A DNA stretch of 64,000 nucleotides from Neurospora crassa OR74A (Eukaryota; Ascomycota; Sordariomycetes; Sordariales; Sordariaceae). Below are positions 20,714 through 32,844 of this stretch, in pieces. Both the position numbers and the translations under genes were made by a program. The stretch is from positions 1 to 64,000 of the forward strand of contig NC_026506.1 of NCBI RefSeq assembly GCF_000182925.2, written 5' to 3'. The notes beneath the pieces are model-generated. The model ran no database searches. It saw only the letters and a list, made by a program, of their open reading frames with translations, and was not told where the DNA came from. Position 1 is the stretch's first letter. Each line of letters begins with the position of its first letter.

Positions 20714-21606
20714 ATGGCAAGCTACAGCTACCAGCAACAATACCCACCACCAGCACAGGTCGGAGCTGGACACCCTTACCAGCCGTTCCCCGGTCCTCAG
20801 CAAGCGGAGAAGACAGGTTTTGTGCCCGGCGAGATTCGACATCCATATCCGGACCAAGGCACCCCGATGTTGCCAGAAAAGAACACAGGTGCCGGGTCGG
20901 GGTCGACCCTCCTCACGGTGAAACGGAGCATCGCACTTGCCGTCATCGGTACCTTGGCCCTGCTTCTTGCGACGGTCATTGGTCTTGCGGCAGGTCTAGG
21001 TGTGAGCCAGAAGAACCTCCACGATGCCCAGAATGACTTGAAGTTGGCGCAAGCGAGCATCACGGCAGGATTTGGGTAGGTTTTCCTTCCATGTATCCAA
21101 CCCAGTGACCAGAACTAATGAACCCATCTAGGGCAATCACCTCATCCCCGACAATCGCAACTGCCACCTCCACCAGCACTTCAAGTGCGTCTTCGACTGC
21201 GACCACCATCGCAAAAATTGAGTGTCCATCCATCAACGGAACTTTTTACACGGCAACGGTGGCCGGTAATTCTAGCAGCCCCGGTGGCAGCAGCAGCAAG
21301 AAGTTCCAGCGTCTCTGTGGCGTTGACTTTGGAAAAGGAGAAGCCGCCGACATTGGCTCCGTAAACACGACCAGCTTCAACTCGTGCTTGGATAAGTGTG
21401 CGGAGAAGCAAGGGTGCACCGGAGCGGGATGGGGTGCGATCACGAGCGACGAGGAAACCCATCACACGTGTTGGATGAAGACAAATCTGACAACAAAGGG
21501 GCATGAGGCGGTGGACGAGTGGGCTTTTGGAGTGTTGGAGTTGAGTGGTAGTGGGAAGGGGAAGGACAACGACGATGGTGATAATAATGATCTTGATGGG
21601 AACTGA
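20714..21606 (+). CDS. Single-pass membrane protein with PAN/apple-like domain
   Basis: Two exons, 20714-21075 and 21132-21606, are joined across a 56-nt intron and encode about 278 residues. The N-terminus is short and rich in Pro, Gln and Tyr (cytoplasmic). A strongly hydrophobic helix at residues 72-97 is preceded by basic residues, and no signal peptide is present, so it is a type II membrane protein. A Ser/Thr-rich stalk follows. The outer domain has cysteines in the pattern LCGVDFGKG..SFNSCLDKCAEKQGCTGAGWG..HTCWMK, which fits the PAN/apple fold used in protein or carbohydrate binding. Several N-glycosylation sequons lie in this part. The C-terminus is acidic, with DNDDGDNNDLDG. A role at the cell surface or wall is inferred. 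Confidence 0.82.
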
Positions 21607-24376
21607 GTTTGGTGTGATATGTTGAGGAGGGCAATTGAGGTGACAGGCTAAAGCAAGGAGTCGGAAGGAATGACTGACTGATGGTGGAGAGGGGGTAGGC
21701 TGTAGGATGGAAGACTGCTTGCTCTGATAGGTGATGCACCGACGCATTGCGAACTGCTTTGTTCGTTTGCTGGTGTCGAAGTTGTAGCTGACGGGAGTTT
21801 TACCGGACTCCATCAAAGACGGCTTTCCCCTTTGCCCTTTCCAAGTTCCCTTTGCCATTTTCTGGGCGCGTTGCTGCCTGCCAAGTGAAATCCCGCTGTT
21901 AGCAATGACGGGACCCAGGAGCAGGAGGCAACACCGGGGGACGTGCGATGGATCAAAAACAGGCACTTTATTGTCCGTTCATTTCCAACTCGGCTAGTTG
22001 GTGTTTCCCTCCGTGTCGCGACGCATTCTTGCCATTGCAGTGGTACAGTGTGGTGATTGGCGAGGACGGGAAGCTGTCATCAGGTCTGGGACCCCATCGT
22101 GCTGTCGCCCTTCCTTCTTTCTTCCTCTCTCTGGTGGTTCAGTTGTCACTTTTCGAGCCCAGCCTGGACAAAGTGAGCGAGGACAGGCAGTGGTACGGGC
22201 CGCCCAGGCAGGCACTGCACTGTAGGTAGTGTTCCAACAGTAAAGGCATTCAGCGGCAGGCAGTGTGTGCAGCTGAGTGGGCTTGGTCGGTGCGGGGCTG
22301 CCCAGTTTCCGTTTTCGATTAGTGACCATCCTGTGCATTCCATCTTGCCTTAGAGGTACCTGTAGGTTGGAACTGAATTGTCACAGAAACATGAATCTCC
22401 CGCGTCTTGCACCTCCCACACAACCGATTGTTGCCGACCACTCAAGCCAAGTTACTCCAAACCCCCCTAGATCACAAGTCGGCGTTGGTATTGGCGGCAC
22501 AGTATGGAGGCGACGAAAATCCGGGGAAATTGGAGAAAATGATGGGAACAGCGGCCCGCTTGAGACGACCCGGTCGGGGCCGGGGACGTCCTCCTTTTTC
22601 TTTTGCAGTGAAACTCAGGGGATGCGACACTAATGGAACGACGGGAAGTGGGGTCTACGGCGGATAATGTCACTCCATGTCTGTCACAGCCCTGCCCTAC
22701 CATCCGGAAGTTGCTGTTGGACTGGCGGTTGGATCTTACCTATGTGGATGTTCTTGAACCTGATGGACAAAGATCTCCACAGTGAAAGCTGGGGGAGTTG
22801 TCTGAGCACCTGGGTCGCTCTCTCGCTGCTCCCATTCCACGTGGAAAAGATGGATCAGTGGTAACCTCCTCCTACCAACAGGGCATTTTCCCATCATTAC
22901 TACCTACGAATGCAGCCGTACTGACATAGACCACCAGATCTTCCGAGTTCTCATCAACACTTCAAGACTGTGCGTCACAGCTCGAATATTTGCTCCAACC
23001 TCTTTTCCTAAATCGAATACGTCAGGCGACGGCTGGCAGATGCAGAGCTTGCTGATAGGTTCGTCCACACAAGTTGTTGGTCCGTAGCACAACACGACAA
23101 GTGCTTCAGCGAAATTAAACATGGCGTTTTCGACTCAATGCTGCCTCGCCCGGTTCACCGTCCCATCCACCCCAGTCGGATGAACATCCCTCGCTGCCGA
23201 CATGGATTGGCGTCACCTTTTCCCACAACTTGGGCACCACGAGAGCTCCCCTGGCTCTATTTCAGGGACAACTAAGCGAGCCATGCTCTTTACCCGTCCA
23301 TGGGGTATCCGACGCGTCGAACGTTCGATAATTCCTGACTGTTGGGAATTGGGAGTAAGACTTCCTGATTACAACTGACGGTCTAGCCAGTCTCACAACC
23401 CTTCTCGGCAAGTCGTCACATGAATAAGCGATACCGACCGTGAGGTAGCGAGGGGCTCTACAACCTGCAAAGATGTCTCAGGAATCGAGTTCGCGTGTGC
23501 TGCACTCAGACTCGAGAAGCTTCGTTCGATCATGGCGGACCAAAGGTTTGAGGAACGAAGACGCCAGGCACAGACGAGGAGGGTCTCGTGGCATGCAACC
23601 CATATTGTGCGATTGTCTGTAACTCAAGACTGCTAGTACAGGTCATCAATAATCGCTATACACGGGACAAGAGATCATCACGATTGGGTGAGAGAATGCC
23701 TTCACCTGCGCAGACTCTCCGCAAGGTAGAACCCGTCTTCCCCGCCATTCACATTACACCACTTCCAGGCATACAACATACAGCAAGAAGTCTTGTTTGG
23801 CACAGTATCATTGATGAGAGGTGCCGTCCACTTGCGATGCAACGACGGCTGGCGACCCCGTCTTTTCACCGTTTTGTTAAAGTTCTGGATTATAGTCCAG
23901 TCAGACCTCGTACCGGCCCTCCACTACTGCATTTCGTCTAAATCACATCAAGAATGACACCACACTTGGCCAAGCAAGTGAAGTTTGAGATAGACCATAC
24001 CGAACAGAGATGAAATTCTTCCCAGGGGTCTATCAGTGGCCTCGCATCGTCAATCCATGGGTACCGGGATGTCGCGACGATGGCTTACCCCAGAATGATC
24101 ACCTATTCTTGTTGCCTCCTTCAGCATGTCAATGCTTCCCCGGACCCTTTTGGCCTGGTTCCCGCTGGGGATCACACTCTAGATGCTCTGGGGATCCTCA
24201 TATACTACTCGGTGATGGAACCCTCACTGCTACTCCTTTCTTTCTCCGATGTCCTGTCGTGGTATTCAACCTACTGTCGACTCCAGTCTGATCGAAGGTT
24301 ACCTCTACGCATACGTGTCCTAGTCTAAACCCAACTTGATGTTGTCCCTGCTCAGCAGCCTTGATCCTCAACGTCA
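21607..24376. other. 2.8-kb gene-poor interval
   Basis: No supported gene. The left end is the 3' region of the PAN-like gene and the right end should contain the sugar porter promoter. A GAGGTACCTGTAGG motif lies at about 22353-22366. Open frames are short and without motifs. Confidence 0.5.
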
Positions 24377-26439
24377 ATGCCAACAACGACGCCTACGACA
24401 CGAACGATCCGGGTCGAAATTGGGGGCGGCCCCAACGAAAGGGCTCCCGACGAAGGAATGAACGTCCATACCAAGCCCAACCCAACCCCCGACAATGTCT
24501 TGGGGATTTACGACGAGATTGCGGAGGTAGAATCTCCGCGGTTTGAGAGGGTTTACTGGACAAAGGAACCGCATTTGAGGAAGCTCTATGGCATGACCTC
24601 CTTCCTTCTGGTGGCATCGGCAACGACAGGCTACGACAGCATGCTTTTGAACACATCACAACAGATCCATGCGTGGAACCACTTCTTCTTCCCGGAGACG
24701 AAGCTTAACCCGGACCTTGCAGATCCCGTTGAGGATAGCAAGCTGGCAATCTTGAATAACATGTTCAACATCGGCTCAATCTTGTCGTTCGTTATAACCC
24801 CGTACGTGGCCGATAATTATGGACGAAAGCCCTCCATCGTAGCTGGTTGCATGTTCATGATATTTGGGGGATTTCTAACTGGTTTTTGCAACGGTTACGG
24901 AAGTAGGTACCTACCTTTTCTCTCGCCTTCTTCAGGGAGTTTACTAACAATGACAGTGTACATGGGTGGCCGGTTCCTCCTCGGTTTTGGCAACTCACTC
25001 GCACAAATGGCCTCCCCCCTCCTTCTCACCGAGATCGTCCACCCGCAACATCGCGGCCCCGTCACCGCCATCTACAACTGTCTTTGGAATGCCGGCGCGC
25101 TCTTGGTGTCGTGCATAGCATGGGGCACGTCCAACATTGCCTCCAACTGGTCCTGGCGCTCCATCACGCTCCTGCAGGTTCTGCCCTCGGCCGTCCAGCT
25201 CGCAGGCATTTGGTGGCTTCCTGAATCTCCACGATACCTTATTAACAAGGAACGCCATGATGAAGCCCTCGACATACTCGCCAAGTGGCATGCCGGCGGT
25301 GATAGACTCAACAGAACAGTACAGTTCGAGTTTCGTGAGATCAAAGAGACGATTCGCATCCAGAAGGAGCTGGATGAGGCATCGACCTATGTCGATTTTA
25401 TCAGGACCAAGGGAAATAGGTGGCGGTTGGCCATTATCATCTCGCTGGGTGTCATTAGCCAGTACTCTGGCAATGCCCTGTTCAGCAATTACATGAATGC
25501 TGTATACGGCGGGGCGGGGATAACGGAGCAGAGCCATAAGCTGGCCATCTCGACGGGGAAAATGATCCTGGATCTGATCGTTACCATCTTCGCCGCGCTG
25601 AATGTCGACCGGTTTGGACGCAGGCCGCTGTTCTTGATGTCGACGTGCGGTATGGTCGTGAGCTTTGCGTGCTGGACGGCAACGGGCGCGGCGTATGAAC
25701 ATGATGGGGAGACAAATATGACCATTGGCTATACGCAGTTGGTGTTCATCTGGATCTTTGGTATCTTTTACGATATTGGGTTTTCAGGAATGTTAGTGGC
25801 ATATGCGCTGGAGATCCTGCCGTTTCATCTAAGGGCGAAAGGCATGATGTTGATGAATGTCACGATGCAGGCTGTGCTTGCCATCTCCAAGTGAGTCCTT
25901 TTCCTTTTATTTCTTTTTACTGCCCACCCTTCCATTTTCATCTCATCAAGACATTCTATTAATATCACTCTTGTCGCTCCTTCCTTACGCTTCCTGTTGC
26001 TTTCACCTAAACAATGTTTCTTTCCTCAACCAACTCTGTATCACCACCCTCCACTACCCGCTTTGCTTCTGTTCCCGCTCTTCCCCCCCTTTTGCCGTTA
26101 TGCCGCTCAACAGGTTGAATGCTAACTCCTCTAAGCCAAACCAACAAATTAGCCTGGGATAATCTCCCTCACCACTGGAACTTTACTCTGTTCTACACTA
26201 TATGGAACTGCTTGGAACTTACTTTTGTCTACTTCTTCTACGTCGAGACAAAAGGCCCCACTCTTGAAGAAGTCGCATGCATCTTTGATGGTGTTCATGC
26301 CGTTGGACATATTGATATGCGACAAATTGAGAAGGAGATCTACCACAAGGGCGTTTTGGGGAATCCGTTGGAGAGGGATCGGGCGATGCATGGTGGTGGA
26401 TACGGTGGAATTGAGTTGAAAGAGCAACGGGGACAGTGA
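24377..26439 (+). CDS. Sugar porter, major facilitator superfamily
   Basis: Three exons, 24377-24902, 24957-25890 and 26136-26439, give about 587 residues with 12 membrane helices. Sugar-porter marks are clear: a helix starting TTGYDSMLLN, ADNYGRKPSIVAG after TM2, WLPESPRYLINKERHDEAL at the end of TM6, NVDRFGRRPLFLMS after TM8, and the C-terminal VETKGPTLEE. The make-up is close to the lactose permease/hexose transporter branch of filamentous fungi, so proton-coupled uptake of a mono- or disaccharide at the plasma membrane is likely. Intron 1 is 54 nt with a textbook TACTAAC branch site and contains no in-frame stop, so it can be translated through if retained. Intron 2 is 245 nt. The gene converges on a MARVEL-like gene 205 bp away. 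Confidence 0.92.
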
Positions 26440-26644
26440 TATGAGGGCATGCGAGGCAGAGCAAAAATGGTAGGTAGGTATGAATGAGGGAGGATGTAAT
26501 AGTGAGATGTGGTTCAAGAATAGACCGGCGCCTGGTTACTAGGGTGTCCAAAAACACTGAAACTCACTCAGAAGCATACAAAGGTCTTGAATCTTGATAG
26601 GATCTCCATAGAACCCTTATATTGAAACCTAGGGAGAGCAGGTT

Positions 26645-27616
26645 TCATACTCGATCATCATCACCCTCTCCACCCACAATGATACTAGGAAAGCTTGCTC
26701 TCCCTGACATATCTCCCGCAAGCACCAAGCTGGGTCTCCCACCGCCAACCAATGATGCCCTCGCACTCACAGGCTGCAAATACTCTCCAGTTGAAGCCCC
26801 AGCATCTGCCCCGGCCATCGCGGCCCCCTGGCCAGCAGCCTCTTCATGTTTCCTCCGTCTCCTCGCCGCCAAAGCAGACTCGGAAGTCGAGCCCATCTCC
26901 TGCTTGAAGATGATAGATTTCGTCCCTTCGTTCCTTCTTCTCCTAATGAAAACCCAGTCCCAAAGGCAAGTAGCCATCGATGCGGCCCTCTCGACGCTAT
27001 AAGTCCGGTTCATCGTTAGCAACTTGATGCCGAACAAAGGGGAAGAGAAACGGATGGAAACGAACATTACAACCACCGCCAACGCCCACACAGCTGTGTC
27101 ATACTCTGTCTTGAACACACTTCCCCTCACGGTTGGGATGCCCACTGCGCACATGACCAGCGCAACAGCATCAAGGACAGCGATGGTGACCGGCGTCGAG
27201 GTTTGTGACATCCTGACAAAGAGGAAGTAAATAGTGCCGAGGTCTGTGATGATTGCTATCGCCGCCTGTTTCTCACCGTTAGTTATCATCCTGCAACAGG
27301 CGTGGTCGAATAGGAGCTGATCAGGGAAGGGGAGGAAGAGAAGGAAACTTACCCCGGCCATAATCACCGCGTATGTTTTCTCCGGGTATTCTTGTCCCCA
27401 TTTTGCCGCGATGAACACGGTGAGGGCGAGGAGAGCGGCGGAGGTGAGGAGGGTAAAAAGACGGAAAAGGTACTGAGTCCATTGAAGGCTGCCGTACGGT
27501 GATGGTGGCTTAGGCGGTGACAAATTTGTCTGGAGGTCTGTGGTTGGCGTTTGTGCGTGTTGGATCTGTAGAGGTAGGGTTGGAAAGGGCGTTGGTGTTG
27601 TTGATCTGGAGTCCAT
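26645..27616 (-). CDS. Four-helix membrane protein, MARVEL-like
   Basis: Two exons, 27616-27353 and 27265-26645, with an 87-nt intron (GTAAGT..AAACAG) encode about 294 residues. The frame stays open through the intron, but splicing joins MAG to AAIAIITDLG and makes a clean second helix. Four hydrophobic segments at roughly residues 50-75, 85-110, 115-135 and 145-165 match the MARVEL layout of fungal plasma-membrane and vesicle proteins. The N-terminus is rich in Pro and Thr. The C-terminal half is cytosolic, with a basic RRRRN/ARRRRK stretch and a Ser/Gly/Ala-rich tail. No enzyme motif is present. Start chosen at the first ATG; the frame extends upstream only from a non-ATG codon. It lies head to head with another MARVEL gene. 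Confidence 0.8.
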   Translation of the reverse strand: MDSRSTTPTPFPTLPLQIQHAQTPTTDLQTNLSPPKPPSPYGSLQWTQYLFRLFTLLTSAALLALTVFIAAKWGQEYPEKTYAVIMAGVSFLLFLPFPDQLLFDHACCRMITNGEKQAAIAIITDLGTIYFLFVRMSQTSTPVTIAVLDAVALVMCAVGIPTVRGSVFKTEYDTAVWALAVVVMFVSIRFSSPLFGIKLLTMNRTYSVERAASMATCLWDWVFIRRRRNEGTKSIIFKQEMGSTSESALAARRRRKHEEAAGQGAAMAGADAGASTGEYLQPVSARASLVGGGRPSLVLAGDMSGRASFPSIIVGGEGDDDRV

Positions 27617-29374
27617 TTTGTTGGACTTGAGAAGCCTTGAGGTTGATAGGACGCCGTTGGCCAAAACTTGACAGTGCTCTAGATGTAGGATGACTGATTG
27701 CCCGATATGATGATGTATCGTTGGTGATGAGGCTCTGGAAAAACTTTAGCGTTGGGCCTGCAAGAAGTCCCGTCATTCAATTGCAATTGATTTCGTAAAA
27801 CTTGTACATATTATATAGACGGTCAGAGGTATGCTTTGACATACGTAACAGCGGCCACTCAATCTTTTAAGCGCCTCTCAAGCATTTGAATGTCTTCAAA
27901 ATGTAAGACCAAGCTCCGCAAGTTCCTCTCTATCACCGCTCTGTTTCGCGTCTCAGTGTCGATCTTCGACCGCCAGTTCATTGACGAGTGGAGGACGCCC
28001 AGCCCTTGTCTTGCGTCCGTAATCCCAGACCGCTCTTGCGGAGAGACTCCGGTTCGTCCATCGTGGTTCTTGGTTGCAGTTCAGGACTTGAAAAGGCCGA
28101 CAGACCATACGATTTTGTCGCACGACACGTTGATCCGCCGTTGGGCGCGACCACTCCAGACCTTCTCACCATGCAAGGCAACGCAAAGGAGCCGACGTGA
28201 AGAGCTAAATTGACGTCTAGAAGACGGGAGTGTCAAGAACCGAGCTGTTTAGTCCACCTCCTATTGGACAATGAGAGGAGACCTGAAGATACAGCGCTAG
28301 CATCTACCCGACAGGGGCAGAGTTCCTCCGCTCCAGCCCTAAAAGAGCGCTGATCGGCGGAGCATGAGGACCCTGTCACGTCTGTCTCGGCCTCGAGTAG
28401 GGTCTGCAAGGTCGGGGACTATGTAGACTTGTTGATCTTGGCGTTTGTGGGGAAGGTGATCACTGGGGAAACGCACAGTCACCGTTTTTGTTATCGTGGG
28501 GTTTTGACAACTCAAGCTTGTAACATCAATAACATTGGATGATAAGCTTCCAGCTGTGGCTTGATCCGGCTTGATCTGCTTCAAGTTGGCCTGAGCCACG
28601 AAGTATCCCATGTGCCAAACCAGTCTGAGTGCTGTCTCTTTGGGTAGGCTGTTCCCATTTTTATGCATTGAAGTGTTGTTATGAACGATCGGACTTGGAG
28701 TCAGCATCAAATCCAAGGACAGTACCTACAGATGTATGTCGGCGATCGGTCGTAGACTTCCATTCTCTCGTGACCGGGAACGAAAGATTATTCAGTGACC
28801 AAAGCGGACCGTCTCATTCCCTCCGATGCCATGGGAACCATGATAGCATCGCTACCGCAACCATAAACAATTGAGCTGCCCAACTTCAGGACGCTATCAT
28901 GACGTTTATCGTGCGTAGATGCTAGACCCAAGAGGTTCAAGGCGTCTGTGCGTCAAGTCCAACGTAGCGGCTTCAGTAGGGAGACTGCAGGCTTAGTGTG
29001 CACCTTCACGTCCTTCATTGACCGTAGAGGTACATAGTTCACCGCGGGGCTGGTGCTTGAGCTGTTCCCGCGGTCGGACTTGATCCCCGACTTTTCAAGG
29101 TTGATGGTGGATGATATGGTCCCGACCTGGATATTGGAGCGTACAATGGCGGACAGTAATCACCACTCCAACGTCATCCCTATGACAGCATCGTAAAGCC
29201 CGTCGACGCCCGTATATTCAAGATCCCATAAAGGTTGCGACATGGGGATGCTTTTGTTGCCAACCCTCGCTCACTCTTGCCTGACTCATGAGCTTTTCAA
29301 CCTGCCCCAGAAGACTGTGATCAGTTAGCATTTTAGCCGTCGTCAGCAAAGTAACATTGGCAGAAGTATCAAAA
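27617..29374. promoter_or_regulatory. Divergent region between two MARVEL-type genes
   Basis: About 1.8 kb between outward-facing genes for two small four-helix membrane proteins. No frame in it has recognisable motifs, and it should hold both promoters. I see no TAGGTACCTA core copy here. Confidence 0.45.
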
Positions 29375-30141
29375 ATGGACTCCGCAGGAAGAAGGCGTAG
29401 CCCCGACACAGTCCAGCGCCTCCTCCGAATATGGCTTTGGATCAATGATGCCCTGATTTTGGCCTCCTCGGCCATTGTTACGGGCATCTTGGCTCACTTC
29501 ATCCGCAAATACCATGAGCGCGGCACGCACGTCATCTTTGAGGAGGTTATCGTGAGTATTTCCTTCTCTCGAGTCCCTTGCTCGCCTCCTCCAGTACAAG
29601 TGTCGTCCCTGCCCGGTTCATTGCGCATATAGTATGTGTGGCGGAAAAGAATGCTGATGACGAACAGGCCGTGGTAACCCTCTTTCTCTACCTCTTCGCC
29701 ATTTTCGCTCCAGCTCTCAAGGGCTATCGCGGTTACCTGCTGCCGCTCAACCTCGCCCTCTCCTATCTATGGCTGACCAACCTCATCTTTTCTTCCCAAG
29801 ACTATAGCGGCCACAGGTGCCACTACTACAGCCCTGCGTACGTAGGGCACTGTCGTTTGAAGCACGCCGTGCAGGCTTTTAATATTATAGGATTGTATGT
29901 CACTCCTAGGTCGATACTTTGGCAAGGAGTGGTGCTGATATGTCCGGACAACAGCATTTCCCTCCTCTCAAACGTCGTGGCCGACAGTCTGATGTGGTAT
30001 CGCTGCTGCGGTTCTTCTCCCGGTACTGCCGGTGGCCGTGTTGGCAATGGAGAGAAGGGTTCAGCGCCGTTGACATCTACTCCTGGGGCTACAACAGGTG
30101 CTCCCACTGCGTCCGATGCGGCGAACGGGACTCGTGTCTAG
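29375..30141 (+). CDS. MARVEL-domain membrane protein
   Basis: Three exons, 29375-29551, 29668-29894 and 29955-30141, give about 196 residues. Introns are 116 and 60 nt with CTGAT-type branch sites. Four helices are visible: WLWINDALILASSAIVTGILAHFI, the one beginning AVVTLFLYLFAIFAPAL, LLPLNLALSYLWLTNLIF, and FNIIGFISLLSNVVAD. This is the order and spacing of the MARVEL domain. The segment ending YSPAYVGHCRLKHAVQAFN between helices 3 and 4 is a common fungal signature, with cysteines that may form a disulphide. The last 45 residues are a Gly/Thr/Ala-rich cytosolic tail. The role is probably in membrane apposition, eisosomes or vesicle traffic; this is known of the family and not shown here. 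Confidence 0.83.
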
Positions 30142-32844
30142 ATTCAGATCGTCCTGGGCGTGGGCAACGGGCTTTCGTGCTGCTGCCGTAACATGTTGTG
30201 CTGCCCAATGACGCCTGGTTTCTTTTTCCTTCAGAAGGGTGAGGCTCGAGACTGCAGCGATGGGATATTGGTCAATGTGGGTGGATCGTTGAAACAGTGG
30301 CCACAACACGGAGCCGGTGGTGAAGAGAGCGAAGATTTCGGGCAACGATTTGCAGGAAGATGATTCGTTGTTAAAAAGTGTTTGATTGATCATGTCCAAT
30401 CGACGTTGTCAGCGAGGGCATGCGTTGAGCCACGGGGAGGACTTGATATCGGAGGGATGGTGGCGGGTGTAAAAGGGCCTTTTCTTTTCTCTGGGTTGCT
30501 TCCATTGTATGTAATGCTTAGGGAAGGGTACGTTACCCTGTTGTTTGTCAACTCTGTTCTCGATAATGGTAACTCTGAAAACTTGGCCGCAACCATAGCC
30601 CTGATGATTGATCCGAGAAAACTTGATTGGGTGTACTCAACTCGACCGGGGCAGCGGATCGGAGTTTCGTGGGTCGGAGTCGGAGAGGAAATGCAATGCC
30701 CCGCCTGACCGGTGTCATGGCCGGCACCCACTGATCAGAGGTTTGTCGTCCGGGTTCCGTAGCCAACCATGGCCGCACGGGAGCACTTCATGGGGCCATT
30801 CGTTGTGATCAGCATCGCGGCATCGTCAATCCTGAACACGGTTGTCCGAGCGAACCAGTGGTTCATCCCAAGATGGCAGGTGAGAGGCTGAGAAGCTGAG
30901 GTTCTTTGATTGCATAAGTCACCTGAGATGGCCAAGTCCAGAACAAGACCGCACAGGTACCTCGAGGTAGTAGTAATGAGTGGTTTAAGTGACGGGAGTG
31001 CCAGGTGGTCTGACGAACTGAAGTCGCCTGCTTCGGAAACGAGACTCGGCGTGGCCACTGCCCCTGGCCTCAGTGGGAGAATGGCAGGTGCGGATGCGAC
31101 ACCCCGGAGGCCGCATAAGGAAGGACCCAAACACTACGAAACGGGACACCTTGATGGCCACGGATCGGATCTGGTGGCTCTGAATGGCTGCCTGAATCTG
31201 GCGGCTGCTCTGTCCTTTTAGCGAATTACAATGAGTTGTCCGGGTTCGTCTCAATCTCCCTCGCTGGCGACCCAGAGTATGATGAACAGAAATGGGAAGG
31301 TGCAGAGTCCTTGGTCAGCACCGCCCGATTCCCGTCCATTTGACAGGTCGTCGTTGTCACACTCATCGTCATGGCAGTGAGGCGTCTCCTGGGCCGCGTC
31401 AATTGACAGGGGCAGGCATCGAGAAAAGCACCTCCGTCTACTAGGTACACTAGGAGGAAGAGTGCACGGGCCATATCCAACCTGAGCACGAGCCAGCGGC
31501 GTCGGCAACATTCCGACAGCCCTGTTTGTAGGTAGGAAAACTTCACGTGATGAACTGCAGCCGTCTTTTGTAGCAGCCGCTGAGGAATGACTCTTTCGCC
31601 TTGGCTTGTACTAGTCCGTAGAGCGTAATGGCCCTCTCACCGGTCTGAGTCGTGACGGACAAAGACGTTTGCCTGGAGATATCGTTGATTCGTGTCTACT
31701 TACAAGCAAACCATTTTCCCTGGAGTAAGAGTGGTAACATGGAATCGATCCAATGTGACATGGGCGTGGTGTGCCTGGTTCAGTTGTTCGTCTGACCAAA
31801 AAGTGTTGGGCAGCTTCCCATTTCGTCACTCTTTCCAGGGAGAGAACCGAGATCGGAACACACTGACCGGCTGCACCCACCCAATGCACCTGTCGTCCTT
31901 CTGCATTGGGACGGGAGGTCGGATTCGTGTCAATCGACTTGCCGATTGGTGCTTCGCCATCAATGCTGCCTGCCCGTCTTACACAAGACGACGACTTGCA
32001 GGGTGGCCTACGTAGACAGTCGACGACAACCTGAACTTTTTCCATTTGAGAGGGAGCTTGTTGACCAAAAGGAAACGCGTTCGATGCAGTGGAGTCGACC
32101 CCTCTGTCAGCACTGGACCTCACCATCGACCCGCGGATGATCCACTGGACCGTCGCAATCCATTTCCGCGTGTCCACATCGGTCATCGGCCCCGTGTCCA
32201 GGGCATCCCGCCAAAGCTCGTCCAACCCTCCACATTGCATCCATCGCTCGCTCAGCTCTTTCTGCCCGTCGGCTGCCCGCCCGGATTGCAGAGACAAACC
32301 CCGGCGTCGCATGGATCATGGTGTTGTCGATGGCTTGCCGATGACTCCTTCCGGGTCTTGTTGACCTCCTGGTCCGTCCGTACGACCGCGGACAACTGAA
32401 CCTGGAAGGTACAAGTGTACTTCCCTTCCAGTACTACCTCCTGCCTTTTGTCGACTTCGAGTCCGGTGTTCCCTCGTTGCTCCCTCTTTCAGTTTCGAGT
32501 CCAGATCTCGTACTCGAATTGCACATCAGACACTGAAGAACTGACAGGATGCGGCTCCGGTTCCACATACTATCATTGAGAGACTCCCCAATTCCACCTC
32601 TTAGCGCCGCCGCCGCCGCTGCCATTGCAACTCCCGTCGGTCTCCTTCTCTCGTTAAGCTCAACACTACCTTACTTAGGAACCTTTACCAGCTACCTCTA
32701 GCTGCCTCTGCCCCTTCGCAACATCTCGATCTGTGGTCCGAACTACTCGCTCATCCCATCCTCCATCGAGCGATCCTCTACACGACTTGTCGTGTCGCCT
32801 TCCTCGACAGCTTCCGGCTTCGATACACGAGACTCGGAAAGACC
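30142..32844. other. 2.7-kb gene-poor interval
   Basis: No supported gene. The longest open frame (about 31611-32312, minus strand) has no family motif, and its composition is like the surrounding non-coding DNA. TAGGTACCTA-family sites occur at about 30954-30970 and 31440-31450. The region from 32400 to 32840 is pyrimidine-rich and probably contains the promoter and leader of the F-box-like gene. Confidence 0.45.

Noticed and set aside
21181-21966. 261-codon minus-strand open frame
   Set aside because: It overlaps the PAN-like gene antisense and runs into its 3' region, and has a low-complexity Pro/Ser/His composition.
31611-32312. 233-codon minus-strand open frame
   Set aside because: No recognisable motif, no convincing start context or introns, and overlapping plus-strand frames of similar quality. 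Kept as non-coding.
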